Of a DNA stretch of 48,055 nt, positions 37,852 through 46,109 are shown in pieces. Position numbers and translations under genes: made by a program. Origin of the DNA: JAJNBA01 sp035512775 (GTDB lineage Bacteria > Actinomycetota > UBA4738 > HRBIN12); contig DATKDI010000071.1 in assembly GCA_035512775.1 (NCBI GenBank), forward strand, positions 1-48,055, given 5' to 3'. Each line of letters starts with the position of its first letter. Positions within the stretch are counted from its first letter, which is position 1. The notes beneath the pieces were generated by a model. It saw only the letters and a list, made by a program, of their open reading frames with translations. It did no database searches and was not told the origin of the DNA.

Positions 37852-37857
37852 TAGGAT
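37852..37857 (+). promoter_or_regulatory. Candidate -10 of the beta-propeller gene (TAGGAT)
   Basis: TAGGAT ends nine bases before the TTG start at 37867, with no ribosome site in between. Confidence 0.45.
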
Positions 37858-37866
37858 GACGCGGCT

Positions 37867-39366
37867 TTGCGCCTCCTGCGTTCCTCTCGCGTCTCACCCC
37901 GGTCGTTGACCGTTGCCGCTGTCACGGTCGCGTTCGTCGCGGGCGCTCCGCTGGCGGCTCTCGCCGATTGGGCTCAGTTCCAGGGGTCGGGTGGGCACAA
38001 CGGCCTGTCCGACGGTCCCACGGCGCCGCTGACCCTCGCCTGGGCCAACGACGATGTGGAGCTCGACGGAACGGACACCACCGGCGGTCTGTCCTCGCCG
38101 GTGATCGCGGAGGACGGCACGATCGTGGTGGTCGCGCCGACCCAGGTGCTGGGCTTCGACGGCGAGGATGGGTCGGAGGCATTCAGTGTCGAGCGCGACT
38201 TCGGACCGTCGTCACAGCCCGCGATCGGTGCAGGGCCGGACGGTCCGGTCGTCGTGTACACGGAGGGTTTCGGCGACGTCGGGCCGACGCCCTCGCAAGC
38301 GTCGGCCACCGTTTCTCCGTCTCCGTCCGAGGCGGCCGGAGACGGCGACGCGGAGTTCGACTCGCACGTGAACGCGGTCGACCTCGAGACCGGTGAGCTC
38401 GTCTGGAGGTCTGCGGTTCAGCTCGAGGACGTGGTGCAGACCCCGGTCGCCGTGGACGGGCCCGTCGCGTACATCGGGGATGTCGGGGGACGAGTCACCG
38501 CGGTCGAGCTCGCGTCGGGCGAGGTGCTCTGGATCGAGGAGTTGGGGACGCCGATCTCGGGGGCCGTCACCCTGGATGCGGGCAGAGCCTTCGTGACGAC
38601 GCTGGGCGGCCGGGAGGAGCCTTCGGAGATCGTCGCGCTCGACGCCGAGAGCGGAGACGAGCGCTGGCGCGCGAGCGCCGAGGATGCCTCGAACTTCGTG
38701 AGCGCGCCCGTCGTGGCCGACGGGCGCGTCCTGACCCTCGACGTGATCGGCGGGGTCCTCGCCTTCGACGCCGAGGACGGCCGGTTCCTCTGGCGGACGG
38801 AGGTCGTGAACCCGATCGCTCCGCGCGGTCAACCCTTCCTCCTGCAGGGAGTGGGGGCGCCGGCGCCGGTCTCGGCGGACGGTCGGGTGTTCGCCGTCGA
38901 CGTGACCGGGCGCGTGTACGCGTTCGACGCCGAGACCGGCGCCCCACGGTGGGACCACGCGCTGAACGATCCGTCGCGATCCTCGCCGCCGCTCGTCACC
39001 GACGATCACGTGCTCGTATCGGCGGACTCCGGCACGCTTTACGCGGTCGATCGTGAGAGCGGCCATCTCGTGTGGGAAGTCGATGCCGGTGGATCGTTCC
39101 TCCGGGGGATGTCAGATGCAGGTGAGCTGCTCGTCGGCGTGAGGGGGTTCGAGGAGGCCGCGGTGGTGGCGTTCGGCGCCGACCCCAACAGATCCTTGAT
39201 CGACGAGCCGTCGCCGACCACCCTCGACCTCGGCCGGCTGCTCACCGGGTTCCTCCTGGGAGGGGTGCTCGTGGGCCTCGCTGTCGTCCTGCTCACGCGG
39301 CCGCTCCAACGACGACTGGGCCCTGCGCTCCCTCCCGCCACCGAGGCCGGTGAGGACGCGAGATGA
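37867..39366 (+). CDS. Exported PQQ-like beta-propeller protein with C-terminal membrane anchor
   Basis: A 499-residue protein. The start codon appears to be TTG 37867, which gives a signal peptide with basic N-region (RLLRSSRVSPRSL) and hydrophobic core (VAAVTVAFVAGAPLAALA). The body has at least six PQQ-enzyme/BamB-type blade repeats, with recurring patterns such as AVDLETGELVWRS, ALDAESGDERWRA, AFDAEDGRFLWRT, AFDAETGAPRWDH and AVDRESGHLVWEV. One membrane span (LLTGFLLGGVLVGLAVVLLT) and a short cytoplasmic tail end the protein. No catalytic PQQ ligands are evident, so it is probably a scaffold or sensor outside the membrane. Its stop overlaps the next membrane-protein gene (ATGA). Confidence 0.85.
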   Translation: MRLLRSSRVSPRSLTVAAVTVAFVAGAPLAALADWAQFQGSGGHNGLSDGPTAPLTLAWANDDVELDGTDTTGGLSSPVIAEDGTIVVVAPTQVLGFDGEDGSEAFSVERDFGPSSQPAIGAGPDGPVVVYTEGFGDVGPTPSQASATVSPSPSEAAGDGDAEFDSHVNAVDLETGELVWRSAVQLEDVVQTPVAVDGPVAYIGDVGGRVTAVELASGEVLWIEELGTPISGAVTLDAGRAFVTTLGGREEPSEIVALDAESGDERWRASAEDASNFVSAPVVADGRVLTLDVIGGVLAFDAEDGRFLWRTEVVNPIAPRGQPFLLQGVGAPAPVSADGRVFAVDVTGRVYAFDAETGAPRWDHALNDPSRSSPPLVTDDHVLVSADSGTLYAVDRESGHLVWEVDAGGSFLRGMSDAGELLVGVRGFEEAAVVAFGADPNRSLIDEPSPTTLDLGRLLTGFLLGGVLVGLAVVLLTRPLQRRLGPALPPATEAGEDAR

Positions 39367-40286
39367 GCGCGCGAAGCCAGAGGGACAGGAGGTCGGCGCC
39401 GCCGCCGCGACGAGGGCTCTTCTCCGGCATGTCGGCTCCGCCGATGGACTCGATGCCGAAGATGCGGACCGCCTTCACGAGAGGGCTGGCGGGCACATGG
39501 TCGAGTCCGGTGCTCGTGGGCTCGCTCCTCGTCTGGCTCCTGGTGGAGTGGTTGGTGGTGGTCGCCCTCGGCTACCCCGGGCCCTTCGCCCTCCTCGCGC
39601 ACGTCTCTGCGCCCACCCCGCTGAGCACCTTCACCGATCTTTCCCTGTCCACCGGCGTGCTCGGCGTGCGTCAAGGCCTCCTCTTCGTGTTCGGGACCGC
39701 GGCCGTGCATGCGCTGTGGTTCTCGCTGCTCGTCGGCCTCGCGATCGAGACGATCGAGAGCTCGACCGCCACGCGCTGGGGTGCCGTCCGAGGGCTCCGA
39801 GCGTTCCCAGTGGTGCTCTCGCTCCACGTGATCGGCGTGGCCGTCGTGTTCGCCGCGCAGATCGTGGCGGCGATCGGTGGCTCGGGACTGGCGCTCATCA
39901 TCCAGATGGCGGCTCTCGTCGTCGCGACGTGGGTGTTCGCCTTCGCCCCGGTGATCGCGGTCACGGAGCATCGACGGCTCATGGATTGCCTCGGGCGCTC
40001 GATCCGGGCCGCCAGGATGCCCGGATCCGGCAACCTGACGTTCGCCGCGATCTACGTCGTCCCGATCTTCGCCACCTTCCTCTCGCCCGGCTTGCCGGGC
40101 GTGCTGCTCGACGTCAACCCACCGTATGAGGCCTGGATCTACGTGGTCCTGATGAACCTGTTGCACGTGGCGATCGTGGCGGCGTTCGCCCTGCGGTACC
40201 TCGCGGTCGCCGGCGAGGTCCCGGATGCGCCGGTCCGCGCGGCTCCCTCACGCGAGCGGGCCGGTAGGCGCAAGGGCGGGCGCTAG
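39363..40286 (+). CDS. Multi-spanning membrane protein, unknown function
   Basis: A 307-residue protein with a basic, proline-containing N-terminal 45 residues and about six hydrophobic segments (for example SPVLVGSLLVWLLVEWLVVV, VVLSLHVIGVAVVFAAQIVA, LALIIQMAALVVATWVFAFA). A basic C-terminal tail (RERAGRRKGGR) follows. No motif was recognised. It overlaps the beta-propeller gene by four bases, so the two are translationally coupled and may form one envelope complex. The gene ends before the 186-nt rpsB leader region. Confidence 0.75.
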   Translation: MSARSQRDRRSAPPPRRGLFSGMSAPPMDSMPKMRTAFTRGLAGTWSSPVLVGSLLVWLLVEWLVVVALGYPGPFALLAHVSAPTPLSTFTDLSLSTGVLGVRQGLLFVFGTAAVHALWFSLLVGLAIETIESSTATRWGAVRGLRAFPVVLSLHVIGVAVVFAAQIVAAIGGSGLALIIQMAALVVATWVFAFAPVIAVTEHRRLMDCLGRSIRAARMPGSGNLTFAAIYVVPIFATFLSPGLPGVLLDVNPPYEAWIYVVLMNLLHVAIVAAFALRYLAVAGEVPDAPVRAAPSRERAGRRKGGR

Positions 40287-40323
40287 GCGGACCCCTCGTG
40301 GCATGAGCGTGCATCGCCGCTGG

Positions 40324-40329
40324 TAGACT
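40324..40329 (+). promoter_or_regulatory. Candidate -10 of the rpsB operon (TAGACT)
   Basis: TAGACT would start a transcript near 40336 and leave an rpsB leader of about 137 nt, far longer than the leaderless genes nearby. Confidence 0.45.
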
Positions 40330-40472
40330 GCCCGGCGCCGACGCCTGATGGCGTCGAGCACGCACGTCCGAGGACCGCGACGGCGGGGTCCCAGGCCCAA
40401 GAACCAGAGATGGGCCGGGCCGCCCACGGGAAGATCCGGACGGAGGAAGAAACCACAGATCGGGAGGGATAC
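40330..40472 (+). promoter_or_regulatory. Structured 5' leader of rpsB
   Basis: The region between the promoter candidate and the GTG is non-coding. It opens with a perfect 7-bp hairpin, CGACGCC-TGAT-GGCGTCG (40339-40356), at the predicted 5' end. It contains further GC-rich pairing potential and ends with GGAGG five bases before GTG. S2 leaders control rpsB-tsf in several bacteria by S2 binding; similarity to a known class was not checked. Confidence 0.4.
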
Positions 40473-41396
40473 GTGCCTGTCGTCACCAGGCGGGAGCTCC
40501 TCGAGGCCGGCGTGCATTTCGGCCACCAGACCAGACGGTGGAACCCGAAGATGCAGCGCTACCTGTTCGGAGAGCGATCCGGGATCTACATCATCGACCT
40601 CGAGAAGTCCCTCGCGGGCATCGAGGAGACGTACGAGTTCGTTCGCGACCTCGGCCGTCGTCGCGGAACGGTCCTGTTCATCGGCACGAAGAAGCAGGCC
40701 CAGGAAGTCGTGGAAGAGCATGCGACCCGCGTGGGCATGCCGTTCGTCAACCATCGGTGGCTGGGCGGGATGCTGACGAACTTCACCACCATCTCGCGCC
40801 GTCTGATCCGCCTGCGAGAGCTGCGTGAGATGGAGGCCTCCGGGGCGATGGACAACCTGCCCAAGAAGGAAGTGATCCGTCTCCAGCACGAGCGAGAGAA
40901 GCTCGAACGGAACCTTGGCGGCATCCAGGCGCTCGAGCGCCTCCCGGATGCGGTGTTCATCGTCGACACCAAGAAGGAGCAGATCGCGGTCACCGAGGCA
41001 CGGAAGCTCGACATCCCGGTGATCGCGATCGTCGACACGAACTGCGACCCCGACGAGGTGGACTACGTGATCCCCGGCAACGACGATGCGATCCGCGCCG
41101 TCAGCCTGGTCGCCCGCGTGATCGCCGACGCACTCACCGAGGGATACGGGATGGCGAAGGACGAGGTCGTCCAGAAAGTCGTCGCCCGCCGGCCCACTGC
41201 CGCCCCGCGCCGGTCCACGACCGCCGCGCCCGGACCCGCGGACGAAGACGTGCCCTCGCCGGAGGACGCGGCGAAGATCGCCGCCAGCACGGTGTTCGAG
41301 CCCGATCTCCCCGAACAGGAGCCCGAGGTCGTCGTCGAGCCCGACGAACCGGCCGGTGCGGCACCCGATGATACGAAGCCGGAGAACGCCGGATGA
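40473..41396 (+). CDS. rpsB: 30S ribosomal protein S2 with acidic C-terminal tail
   Basis: A 307-residue S2. The conserved start is VTRRELLEAGVHFGHQTRRW, with LFIGTKKQAQEVVEEHA, NHRWLGGMLTNFTTI, PDAVFIVDTKKEQIAV and IAIVDTNCDPDEVDYVIPGN. After about residue 235 comes a 70-residue tail rich in Pro, Ala, Glu and Asp (EQEPEVVVEPDEPAGAAPDD). GTG 40473 has GGAGG five bases upstream; the longer frame from 40410 adds residues not conserved in S2. tsf follows with an ATGA overlap. Confidence 0.96.
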   Translation: MPVVTRRELLEAGVHFGHQTRRWNPKMQRYLFGERSGIYIIDLEKSLAGIEETYEFVRDLGRRRGTVLFIGTKKQAQEVVEEHATRVGMPFVNHRWLGGMLTNFTTISRRLIRLRELREMEASGAMDNLPKKEVIRLQHEREKLERNLGGIQALERLPDAVFIVDTKKEQIAVTEARKLDIPVIAIVDTNCDPDEVDYVIPGNDDAIRAVSLVARVIADALTEGYGMAKDEVVQKVVARRPTAAPRRSTTAAPGPADEDVPSPEDAAKIAASTVFEPDLPEQEPEVVVEPDEPAGAAPDDTKPENAG

Positions 41397-42004
41397 GCGA
41401 CATCTCCGCAGAGCAGGTGAAGAAGCTCCGCGAACTCACCGGTGCGGGGATGATGGACTGCAAGCGAGCGCTCCAGGAGACGGACGGTGACGTGGAGAAG
41501 GCGATCGAGCTGCTCCGCGAGAAGGGATTGGCCTCGGCCGCGAAGCGGGCCGGCCGCGCCGCCAACCAGGGTCGCATCGACAGTTACATCCACTTCAACA
41601 ACACCGTGGGCGTGCTCGTCGAGGTGAACAGCGAGACCGACTTCGTCGCGAACACGGATGAGTTCTCGAAGTTGGTGAAGGACATCGCTCTCCACATCGC
41701 AAGCCCGGCCGCACCGCGCTGGCTCGCCCGCGAGGAGGTTCCCGCCGAGGTCGTGGAGCAGGAGGAGCACATCGCTCGCGTGCAGGCCAAGGAATCGGGG
41801 AAGCCGGACAACGTGATCGACAGGATCGTCGAGGGAAAGCTCAAGGCTTTCTACGAGGACTCGGTCCTCCTCGAGCAGCCGTTCGTCAAGGACGACTCGA
41901 AGACCATCCAGCAGCTGCTCGACGAGGTGGGCGCCAGGGTCGGGGAGAAAGTTGCCGTCCGCCGGTTCGTCCGATACAAGCTGGGTGACTCCACCGAAGG
42001 TTGA
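41393..42004 (+). CDS. tsf: Translation elongation factor Ts
   Basis: A 203-residue nucleotide-exchange factor for EF-Tu. The UBA-like N-terminus VKKLRELTGAGMMDCKRAL and the EF-Tu-contacting NSETDFVANTDEFSKLV are standard. The protein is the short form with one core subdomain rather than the two found in E. coli, similar to cyanobacterial, Thermus and some actinobacterial EF-Ts. The C-terminal module has EQPFVKDDSKTIQQLLDEV. The start overlaps rpsB (ATGA). Confidence 0.96.
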   Translation: MSDISAEQVKKLRELTGAGMMDCKRALQETDGDVEKAIELLREKGLASAAKRAGRAANQGRIDSYIHFNNTVGVLVEVNSETDFVANTDEFSKLVKDIALHIASPAAPRWLAREEVPAEVVEQEEHIARVQAKESGKPDNVIDRIVEGKLKAFYEDSVLLEQPFVKDDSKTIQQLLDEVGARVGEKVAVRRFVRYKLGDSTEG

Positions 42005-42040
42005 CGGCACGAGGGCGATCACGAGAGGAGCGCACGCGAA

Positions 42041-42772
42041 GTGACGGAACGAGCCGGGAGGACCGGATACCACCGCGTCCTCCTCAAGCTCTCCGGCGAG
42101 GCGTTCGCGCAGCCCGAAGGCTCGGGGATCAGCACCGAGGCGACCGCGTTGATCGGCCGGCAGCTCGCCGAGGTCGTGGATCTCGGCGTCCAGATCGCGG
42201 TCGTGGTCGGTGGCGGCAACATCTGGCGCGGGCGGCAGGCTCCGGCGATCGAGCGGAGCCGGGCCGACTACATGGGGATGCTCGGCACGGTGATGAACGC
42301 CCTGGCGCTGCAGGACGCTCTCGAGAAGCTCCACGTGACGACGAGGGTGCAGACCGCGATCGCGATGACCCAGCTGGCGGAACCGTTCATCCCGCTGCGT
42401 GCGCGACGCCACCTCGAGAAGGGCAGGGTCGTGATCTTCGCCGCCGGACTCGGTGTGCCGTACTTCTCGACCGACACCTGTGCCGCGCAGCGTGCCCTGG
42501 AGATGGGCGCCGACGCGCTCCTCAAGGGCACCAAGGTCGACGGTGTCTACACCGCCGATCCGAAGGTCGTGCCCGGCGCTTCCCGCCTCGACACGATCGA
42601 GTACGTGGACATCCTCCGTGAGGGCTACCAGGTGATGGACGCGACGGCGATCTCCCTGTGCATGGAGAACAAGCTGCCGATCATCGTGTTCGACCTCTGG
42701 GAGGAAGGCAACATCCGGCGCGTGGTGACGGGTGAGCCGGTCGGCTCGCTGGTCCACGGGGGCGCGAGATGA
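42041..42772 (+). CDS. pyrH: UMP kinase
   Basis: A 243-residue hexameric amino-acid-kinase-fold enzyme that phosphorylates UMP. It has RVLLKLSGEAFAQPEGSGI, IAVVVGGGNIWRG, DYMGMLGTVMNALALQDAL, VIFAAGLGVPYFSTDTCAAQ and ADALLKGTKVDGVYTADPK. The GTG start at 42041 has GGAG ten bases upstream, after a 36-nt gap from tsf. rpsB-tsf-pyrH-frr is a highly conserved order. The stop overlaps frr (ATGA). Confidence 0.96.
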   Translation: MTERAGRTGYHRVLLKLSGEAFAQPEGSGISTEATALIGRQLAEVVDLGVQIAVVVGGGNIWRGRQAPAIERSRADYMGMLGTVMNALALQDALEKLHVTTRVQTAIAMTQLAEPFIPLRARRHLEKGRVVIFAAGLGVPYFSTDTCAAQRALEMGADALLKGTKVDGVYTADPKVVPGASRLDTIEYVDILREGYQVMDATAISLCMENKLPIIVFDLWEEGNIRRVVTGEPVGSLVHGGAR

Positions 42773-43329
42773 CCGTCGACTCCACACTGAAGGACGCGGA
42801 TCACAAGATGGAGCAGGCTCTCGTGCACATGCGCGAGGATCTGTCGTCGGTCAGGACCGGACGCGCCTCCGGGGCGGTGCTCACCCGCATCATGGTCGAG
42901 TACTACGGAACGCCGGTCGCGCTGAACCAGCTGGCATCGGTGAACGTCCCCGAGCCCAGATTGCTCGTGATCCAGCCGTTCGACAAGAACTCGATCCCCC
43001 AGATCGAGAAGGCGATCCAGCAGAGCGATCTCGGGATCACGCCGTCGAACGACGGGCAGGTGGTCCGCCTCGCGTTCCCGCCACTCACCGAAGAGCGCCG
43101 GAAAGAGCTCGTCAAGCAGGTGCATCACCGGGCGGAGGAGGGCCGCGTCGCCGTCCGGAACGTCCGGCGACATGCCAAGGATGATATGGAGAAGCTTGAG
43201 CGAGAGCATTCCATCTCGGAAGATGAGCTCTCGAGAGGAGAGAAGGAGCTCCAGAAGCTGACGGACCGGCACGTGGCCGAGATCGATGAGATCCAGCGCC
43301 ACAAGGAATCTGAGCTCATGGAGGTCTAG
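42769..43329 (+). CDS. frr: Ribosome recycling factor
   Basis: A 186-residue factor that, with EF-G, splits post-termination ribosomes. Typical parts are DLSSVRTGRASGAVLTRIMV, YYGTPVALNQLASVNVPEPR, IQPFDKNSIPQIEKAIQ, VVRLAFPPLTEERRKELVKQ and AVRNVRRHAKDDMEKL. Length is standard. It overlaps pyrH by four bases, and its stop shares a base with the cdsA start (TAGTG). Confidence 0.97.
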   Translation: MTVDSTLKDADHKMEQALVHMREDLSSVRTGRASGAVLTRIMVEYYGTPVALNQLASVNVPEPRLLVIQPFDKNSIPQIEKAIQQSDLGITPSNDGQVVRLAFPPLTEERRKELVKQVHHRAEEGRVAVRNVRRHAKDDMEKLEREHSISEDELSRGEKELQKLTDRHVAEIDEIQRHKESELMEV

Positions 43330-44897
43330 TGCCCGACGACGAGCGCGAGAGCGACGACCTGTTCGAGGATCTCGACAAGTTCTTCGCCCCCATCAAAGAC
43401 GTCGAGTGGGACGAGCCGGAAGAAGACGCCGCCCCGGCCGGCGAGACGCCCGGTGAAGGGCACGTCGTCGTCCGCGGCGAACCCGAACCCGTCGCGACCG
43501 TGCCGCCCGAGGGGGACCAAGCATCGGGCGGGGCCGCCGCGTTCGAGGGTGACGACGACGAAGACGTGGATCCAGGCGACTGGTACGACACCGCGTCGCT
43601 CGATCCGGTCGATCAGGTGCTCGGAGGGGGCCCGAGCGATGAGGGCGACGACGAGCTCGTCGCGGCTCCGGCGGAGCTGGCGCGACCCGACGAGGACCAG
43701 GGTGATCTCTTCGCGCGGCCTGCCGCGGGGGACGACTGGCCCACCGAGGGGCAAGAGGACAGGCCCACTGAGGCGGAGCTCGAGGAGGCGGCGGCGCACT
43801 TCGCGGATCCCCTCGGAGATCAGACACCTCAGGCGCCTGCTCCTCGCGTCGTGCAGATCGACGAGGAGAACGCGGCCGACCTGATGGATGAGCTCGGTGC
43901 CGAGCCGTACCCCGCGGAGCCGGGAGCCGAGGACGACTTCGCCGCCATGGCCGAGGAGGAGCCCTCTCGCACGATCGTCGTCGGCGCGGAGGGGCTCGGC
44001 GGACCCAGCTGGCAGGAGCCGGCGGCCGTCGAGGTCGGAGCCGACCTCGACCGTCGCGGCTCCGAGCGGGACGTGCCGGCCGCGTTCCTCACCGGCATCA
44101 TCCTCGCCGGGGTCGCGCTCGTGGCGCTGTTGATCGGCGAGGGCGTCTTCGCGCTCGTCGCGGCCGTCGTTGCCCTGATCGCGCAGGGCGAGCTGTACGG
44201 GGTCATGGTGAAGCACCACCGCCAACCGGCGACCGCCGTCGGACTGGTGAGCGGCGCCCTCGTCCTGGCGGGGGCGTATTACCACGGGGAGGCGGGGCTC
44301 CTGTCGATGCTCTCGCTCGGCGTGCTCGCGACCTTCCTCTGGTACATGACGGTCCCGGCGCCTCACCGCAAGGACGTCGTCGGGAGCATCGGCCTCACGC
44401 TGCTCGGGCTGCTCTGGATCCCCGGACTGGCCGGCGCGTTGCTGATCATCCTGACGATGTTCGACACCTCGGTCGTGGTGGCGGTGATCGGTCTGACGTT
44501 CGTCTTCGACACCCTGGCGTTCCTGACCGGCTCCGTGTGGGGTGGATCGTTCATCCAGCGCCCGCTCGCGCCTGCCACCAGCCCGAAGAAGTCGGTGGAA
44601 GGACTGCTCGTGGCGTCGTTGGGGACCGTGGTCGTCGCGGCCGCGTTCGTGACCGCGTTCGTCGACGCGGCGCCGGGGATCTTCGTGGACGGACGCCTGA
44701 ACGCCGTGCTGCTCGGCCTCATCGTCTCCCTCGCCGCCACCTTCGGGGATCTCGCGGAGTCACTGGTGAAGCGAGACATCGGGGTGAAGGACATGGGCAG
44801 CGTCCTCCCCGGACACGGCGGAGTGCTCGACAGGATCGATTCGCTCCTGTTCGTCGCTCCCGCCGCCCTGTTCCTCCTGCGCATCATCGCCTTCTAG
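43329..44897 (+). CDS. cdsA: Phosphatidate cytidylyltransferase with long acidic N-terminal extension
   Basis: A 522-residue protein, roughly 240 residues longer than ordinary CdsA. Residues 1 to about 245 are acidic and low in complexity, rich in Asp, Glu, Pro and Ala (LFEDLDKFFAPIKDVEWDEP, DDDEDVDPGDWYD, TEAELEEAAAHFADP), and probably disordered on the cytoplasmic side. The CdsA core follows with about eight spans. It has FDTLAFLTGS, ATSPKKSVEGLL and the family signature VKRDIGVKDMGSVLPGHGG followed by DRIDSL. The enzyme makes CDP-diacylglycerol for phospholipid synthesis. GTG 43329 overlaps the frr stop and has GGAGG five to six bases upstream, so the extension is probably translated; internal starts before the core cannot be excluded. 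Confidence 0.92.
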   Translation: MPDDERESDDLFEDLDKFFAPIKDVEWDEPEEDAAPAGETPGEGHVVVRGEPEPVATVPPEGDQASGGAAAFEGDDDEDVDPGDWYDTASLDPVDQVLGGGPSDEGDDELVAAPAELARPDEDQGDLFARPAAGDDWPTEGQEDRPTEAELEEAAAHFADPLGDQTPQAPAPRVVQIDEENAADLMDELGAEPYPAEPGAEDDFAAMAEEEPSRTIVVGAEGLGGPSWQEPAAVEVGADLDRRGSERDVPAAFLTGIILAGVALVALLIGEGVFALVAAVVALIAQGELYGVMVKHHRQPATAVGLVSGALVLAGAYYHGEAGLLSMLSLGVLATFLWYMTVPAPHRKDVVGSIGLTLLGLLWIPGLAGALLIILTMFDTSVVVAVIGLTFVFDTLAFLTGSVWGGSFIQRPLAPATSPKKSVEGLLVASLGTVVVAAAFVTAFVDAAPGIFVDGRLNAVLLGLIVSLAATFGDLAESLVKRDIGVKDMGSVLPGHGGVLDRIDSLLFVAPAALFLLRIIAF

Positions 44898-44938
44898 CGT
44901 TCTGGGTCGGCCGCTGCTTGTTCCCTTGCGGTCGGGGG

Positions 44939-44944
44939 TAGTCT
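44939..44944 (+). promoter_or_regulatory. Candidate -10 of dxr-rseP (TAGTCT)
   Basis: TAGTCT lies seven bases upstream of ATG 44952; no ribosome site is present. A weak CTTGTT 16 bp upstream could be a -35. Confidence 0.5.
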
Positions 44945-44951
44945 GTTGTCG

Positions 44952-46109
44952 ATGCGGACGGTCACCATCCTCGGTTCGACGGGATCGGTCGGGACCCAAG
45001 CGTTGGACGTGGTCCGGCGCAATCCCGAGCGCTTCAAGGTCGTCGGTCTGTCCGTCGCGGGCACCAACCAAGAGCTGCTGATGGGACAGATCAGGGAGTT
45101 CCTGCCTCCCGTGGTCGCGATCGCAGACGAGGCCGCGGCCGAGGAGGTCAGGACGAATCTCGGATCGGTCCGAGGCGTGGAGCTCCGGAGCGGGCCGGAT
45201 GCCGCCGAACGACTGGCCGCCGAGACCGAAGCCGACATCGTGCTGAACGCGCTGGTCGGGTCCTCAGGCCTGGGGCCGACGCTCGCCGCGCTGCAGAACG
45301 GCAAGACCGTGGCGCTCGCGAACAAGGAATCGCTCGTCGTCGGCGGCGAGCTGGTGATGGACCTGATCAAGGGTGAGCCCGAACGGCTTCTCCCGGTGGA
45401 CTCCGAGCACGCGGCGCTCGCGATGGCGCTCCGCGGCGAGCGCCGCGAGGACCTGAAGCGCGTGGTCATCACGGGATCGGGAGGTCCGTTCCGCGGCTGG
45501 ACCGCGACGGAGCTCGCCAAGGCTTCGATGAAGGAGGCCCTCCAGCATCCGGTGTGGTCGATGGGTCCGAAGATCACGATCGATTCGGCGACGATGATGA
45601 ACAAGGGTCTCGAGGTGATCGAGGCGCACTACCTCTTCGGCTTGGAGTACTCCCAGATCCACGTGCTGATACACCCGGCGGGCGTGGTGCACGCGATCGC
45701 CGAGTTCCGTGACGGATCGATGCGGGCCGAGATGGCGTCGGCGGACATGCGCCTGCCGATCCAGCAGGCATTGGCCTGGCCCGAGCGGCTCCCGACCGGC
45801 GTGGCCCCGCTCCCGCTCACGGAGACGCCGCTCACCTTCGAGCCGGTGGACCACGAGGCGTTCCCCGCGGTGGACCTCGCGTACCGCGTCGGTGGCCTCG
45901 GTCTCACGTTCCCCGCGGTGATGAACGCGGCCAACGAGGTCGCCGTGATGGCCTTCCTCGACGGGAAGATCTCGCTCCCACGGATCGTGGAGATCGTCCA
46001 GACGATCGTCGACGAACACGAACCACCCTCGGTCGTTTCGGTCGTGCATATCGAGCGGGCGGATGCATGGGCCCGCCGTCGCACGGCGGAGATCATCGAG
46101 GCTCGCTAG
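44952..46109 (+). CDS. dxr: 1-deoxy-D-xylulose 5-phosphate reductoisomerase
   Basis: A 385-residue NADPH enzyme, the committed step of the MEP isoprenoid pathway. The N-terminus MRTVTILGSTGSVGTQALDV is the NADPH-binding loop. ALANKESLVVGGELV, LLPVDSEHAALAMAL, VITGSGGPFRGWTA and ITIDSATMMNKGLEVIEAHY (metal and substrate sites) all follow. ATG 44952 fits the family start. rseP begins at the next base after the stop, the usual dxr-rseP pair; ispG, which often completes the trio, does not follow. Confidence 0.97.
   Translation: MRTVTILGSTGSVGTQALDVVRRNPERFKVVGLSVAGTNQELLMGQIREFLPPVVAIADEAAAEEVRTNLGSVRGVELRSGPDAAERLAAETEADIVLNALVGSSGLGPTLAALQNGKTVALANKESLVVGGELVMDLIKGEPERLLPVDSEHAALAMALRGERREDLKRVVITGSGGPFRGWTATELAKASMKEALQHPVWSMGPKITIDSATMMNKGLEVIEAHYLFGLEYSQIHVLIHPAGVVHAIAEFRDGSMRAEMASADMRLPIQQALAWPERLPTGVAPLPLTETPLTFEPVDHEAFPAVDLAYRVGGLGLTFPAVMNAANEVAVMAFLDGKISLPRIVEIVQTIVDEHEPPSVVSVVHIERADAWARRRTAEIIEAR

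Noticed and set aside
39951..39964. GTGATCGCGGTCAC, another GTGA-N6-TCAC match
   Set aside because: It lies inside a membrane-protein coding region, away from any start; about one chance match is expected in a window of this size.
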